Shown here: positions 61,477 through 64,000 of the stretch, one piece after another
Layout: every line of letters starts with the position of its first letter
Position numbering within the stretch: position 1 is the first letter of the stretch
From: Picochlorum sp. 'celeri'
Taxonomy: Eukaryota > Chlorophyta > Trebouxiophyceae
Assembly (NCBI GenBank): GCA_010909725.1
Contig: JAACMV010000004.1
Coordinates: 620,001 to 684,000, forward strand
Direction: 5' to 3'
Length of the DNA stretch: 64,000 nt
Notes under the pieces: model-generated
The model's database searches: none
Told to the model about the DNA's origin: nothing
Seen by the model: the letters and a program-made list of their open reading frames with translations, nothing else
Made by a program: the position numbers and the translations under genes

Positions 61477-64000
61477 CTATGCTTGCTGAATGATATTATG
61501 GATGCAATCACACATGGATGGATCTTCTGCACGAACAGCGAGTCTCATCGCCACATTGTGCTGGGCATCCATACCAAACTGCAGTTTTACCAGGACCTGT
61601 GCATCTCCAACAACTGTACCAGTCATGGAGACGGTGTGGCTGCGTGCATTTGGAGGTACCATGTCTGTTCCATCGCAGACGGCCATTCCCATGAGTTCAA
61701 TCACTGTCTCTACCGCTTCCTGGACACTTTCACGTTCGCCGAGAGCATACGAGTCGGCTACTTCATTGGCTTCATCCATGGCATCCCATGCTTCTGTGAA
61801 ATTAGGGACACTTGTGGCTTTAACATAGTCTGCTGAAGACACGTCCAGATCCTCCAGTTGATATTCGTCGTCAAAACCTTCTTCTTCTGCCTCTCCAGTG
61901 GATGGATCAATTTCCTTGACTTTGAATTTCAGTATGCATGGCATGGAGGCTGCTGTAGGCCCATCGCATGTTCTTCTCAAGACGACGTATGCTTGGCCAG
62001 CCCCCTCGGTTGGCGCTACTGCAAGCGACACTGTCGCTTCTTCTTCAAAGTCAGGGGCATCTGCCAAGTCGAGGAGTACGCTAACATCTTCCAGCACTTG
62101 CTCAGGAACTGTATTTGTAATGTGGAATTGGAATACATCATGAGACTCCAACACATGGTGGACAAAAAAGACATTGTATTCTGTTTCCTCCTCTGTAAGC
62201 TGTGTAGGAGCGCACGTCTTAAACACAGGTCCAAGGGCAGCCACTTCTGGAACAGAAGCCATTTGCTCTGCATACTCTGCATATCGTTCCTCTGCAGTCG
62301 CACCAGATGCCCCTTCAATAACAGCTGCTGCAAGTCCATGGGGCTTGTGAGCTGAGGGTGATGGTGGGGCCTTCTTTGTTACTGTGGACAAGTCGAAAGG
62401 CTGAGTCATATCTCCGGATGCAAGATACTCCTCCAAACTAGAGATGACATTTTTGGCAGGGTACATCCATTCTGGTGCAATCAAGTTGCGAGCAGTCTCA
62501 ACATCATTGGATGCTCCAAGCTGAGCCAAGTACAGTGTGGCGCGATCCCTGACTTCGTCATCCGAGTCATACAATGCTCTTTTCAGCAGAACAATGATAT
62601 TCGGGCGCAAGTCATCGCACTCCAATGCAAACCTCGCAAGGGCAGAAACTGCAGCTGCTCTCACAGTAGCATTCTCTAAAATGACACGGTTGTAAATAAC
62701 TCTAATATGCCGTGCAGGATCCTTTGTTTTGGGTCCTTCTTCACCAAGAAGATGCAGAATTTCCACACTCAAATAGGTGAATTCGCAATCCTCAATGAAT
62801 TCTGAGAGTTGGCTCAATGCTACATCTTTTGATTCAGGTACATGCTGAATGATTGCCAAAATAGCGTCAACAATAGCTCGTTTATATGTAAATCCACCAT
62901 CTTCTCTCAAACACATGGCCAAAAAGTTCAACATTCCTCTATGCTTTGCTGGGAATTTAATGCTCAGAGCTCGAATTGCTTCAACTACGGCAATCTTAAA
63001 CTCATCTGCCAATTCTCCAATGAAACCACCAATCTGCTTCATCAATCTGTCGATAGAACTCTCATTTCCAGTCTTCAACAAAGTGGTAATAGCCAACGTG
63101 GCGATTGACCTGTTGCTATCAGCAATCAAAGATTCCATTTCAATATTGCAATTTGCCACCAACGAGGGGTGATTCACAGCAATTTTATTCAGTGTTCTGA
63201 CAGCAGCAAATCGAGTCACCGGCTTGGAAGAAGATAAGAAGAGCTGAAGAACAGTGACTGCTGGACTCAATTCCTTGGCAGTGACATCCTTCATGCTTGC
63301 AATGGCGCGAGCAGCTTCAAAAATAACAAGTTCACTTCTGTGCCTCAGACAACTCTCCAAATAGTCGTAGAAAGGACGCACAGCTCCTCCAGCTCCCGGA
63401 GCAGTCTCAGCAATCACCTGTGCCACATATCTCACCAGCAAAAGCTGAGCGTATGGTGACCTCACATTACCTCGAGTCAACTGCGTCACAAGCTTGCTAA
63501 TCGCCAAACGATCTTTTGATCTCAGTGCGTGCTGGAGAGCGACAGCATGAAACTGCACCATTGGATGTCTTGACGTCAGTGCCTCCTGAACTTCACTGTT
63601 CCACCGCTTCACCACCTCTGGATTCTCAGATGCCAACTGCACAGCACCAGCAAGCACGGCAGCAGCCACAACAGGGCTCTTGTCCACAATTGCCTGCTTC
63701 AAATAACGCTCAATCTGCAACAGCATCTGACCATCAATGATCTTACACAACACTCTGATAGCATTCGCCCTGAACAAGTCGTGGGGATTATTCATATCCT
63801 TCATCAAACTACTTGTGATGATAATAACCTCCTCTGAAGAAGGAATAAACTCCTTGATACACAAATACACCATCCTTCTCAGATGAAAATCCTTGTGCTG
63901 AAACAACTTTGTAACACTAAAAAACACATCGGATGCTTCAGACTTTGTGAAAGATTCTCCCTGCGTGAGCAAGTAAAGCAACTTTGTAATCACTTGCTGA
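61477..64000 (-). CDS. COPG: Coatomer subunit gamma (partial, 5' end outside window)
   Basis: The minus-strand frame is open from the right edge to a stop at 61477, about 841 codons. Signature text from the N-terminal adaptin region: ITKLLYLLTQGESFTKSEA, MVYLCIKEFIPSSEEVIIIT, AIERY-like IERYLKQAIVDKSPVV, SNRSIATLAITTLLKTGNES and CEFTYLSVEILHLLGEEGPK. The linker and appendage follow: DVFQFHITNTVPEQVLEDV and DEYQLEDLDVSSADY. Gamma-COP (Sec21) is part of the COPI coat F-subcomplex in Golgi-to-ER transport. The first roughly 45 residues of the protein lie beyond the window. No intron is seen in this part. Confidence 0.95.
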   Translation of the reverse strand, partial: QQVITKLLYLLTQGESFTKSEASDVFFSVTKLFQHKDFHLRRMVYLCIKEFIPSSEEVIIITSSLMKDMNNPHDLFRANAIRVLCKIIDGQMLLQIERYLKQAIVDKSPVVAAAVLAGAVQLASENPEVVKRWNSEVQEALTSRHPMVQFHAVALQHALRSKDRLAISKLVTQLTRGNVRSPYAQLLLVRYVAQVIAETAPGAGGAVRPFYDYLESCLRHRSELVIFEAARAIASMKDVTAKELSPAVTVLQLFLSSSKPVTRFAAVRTLNKIAVNHPSLVANCNIEMESLIADSNRSIATLAITTLLKTGNESSIDRLMKQIGGFIGELADEFKIAVVEAIRALSIKFPAKHRGMLNFLAMCLREDGGFTYKRAIVDAILAIIQHVPESKDVALSQLSEFIEDCEFTYLSVEILHLLGEEGPKTKDPARHIRVIYNRVILENATVRAAAVSALARFALECDDLRPNIIVLLKRALYDSDDEVRDRATLYLAQLGASNDVETARNLIAPEWMYPAKNVISSLEEYLASGDMTQPFDLSTVTKKAPPSPSAHKPHGLAAAVIEGASGATAEERYAEYAEQMASVPEVAALGPVFKTCAPTQLTEEETEYNVFFVHHVLESHDVFQFHITNTVPEQVLEDVSVLLDLADAPDFEEEATVSLAVAPTEGAGQAYVVLRRTCDGPTAASMPCILKFKVKEIDPSTGEAEEEGFDDEYQLEDLDVSSADYVKATSVPNFTEAWDAMDEANEVADSYALGERESVQEAVETVIELMGMAVCDGTDMVPPNARSHTVSMTGTVVGDAQVLVKLQFGMDAQHNVAMRLAVRAEDPSMCDCIHNIIQQA

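Overview
This is a gene-dense stretch of a eukaryotic nuclear genome, most likely from a green-lineage alga. Two light-harvesting proteins of the green Lhca type, a plant-type TGD4 lipid transporter, a SWEET sugar transporter, a plant-like COX6A and a plant-like proteasome beta1 all point to Chlorophyta. A host with a green secondary plastid is not excluded. About 36 genes lie on both strands with spacers often under 100 bp. Introns are few, short (about 60-230 nt) and GT-AG, with donors that often read GTACG, GTATG or GTGAG. There are no operons, no bacterial signals and no CRISPR array. I saw no tRNA or rRNA by eye.

Left part (1-12.6 kb): a left-truncated DUG3-type amidotransferase, an unknown protein with a LRAT/NlpC-like His/Cys pair, COX6A, a BuGZ zinc-finger protein, a secreted S41-like peptidase, an FkbM methyltransferase and the proteasome beta1 subunit. 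This part also holds the most debris. There is a broken Pif1/Helitron-type helicase at about 5.9-6.4 kb. At about 9.85-10.24 kb a chimeric pseudogene joins the 5' end of the FkbM gene to the 5' end of the BuGZ gene, and both intact parents lie within 6 kb.

Middle (12.6-55 kb): ordinary housekeeping and plastid genes. These are a HAD hydrolase, a 1,716-residue DDT/PHD/four-bromodomain protein, a PP2C, an AlkA glycosylase, SWEET, COQ8/ABC1, a receptor-like TKL kinase, DUF1295, a divergent Lhca pair, a transaldolase, a CENP-C-motif protein, RAE1, TMEM245, a tandem-repeat protein, Mpv17/PMP22, RFC3, an F-box/cyclin protein, EFG1, TGD4, S-formylglutathione hydrolase, MCM7 without zinc-ligand cysteines, a gp78-like RING ligase, a HugZ-like protein and TruB. 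Chromosome biology is well represented by BuGZ, CENP-C, RAE1, RFC3, MCM7 and the F-box cyclin. Photosynthesis and plastid biology are represented by the two Lhca genes, TGD4, the Mpv17-like protein, the HugZ-like protein and the transaldolase.

Right part (55-64 kb): the most notable structure. Two convergent host genes, an AIRIM-like coiled-coil gene and a SAP-RsfS gene, are separated by a 3.85-kb insert. The insert is flanked by direct copies (217 and 205 bp, about 96% identical) of the junction where the two genes meet, so both keep an intact 3' end. Inside are a decayed gene with the signature of a tyrosine recombinase and an intact spliced gene for a secreted PAN/poly-proline/Cys-rich protein. 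This looks like a decayed integrative element with cargo, although a segmental duplication could also explain it. The window ends inside the gene for coatomer gamma.
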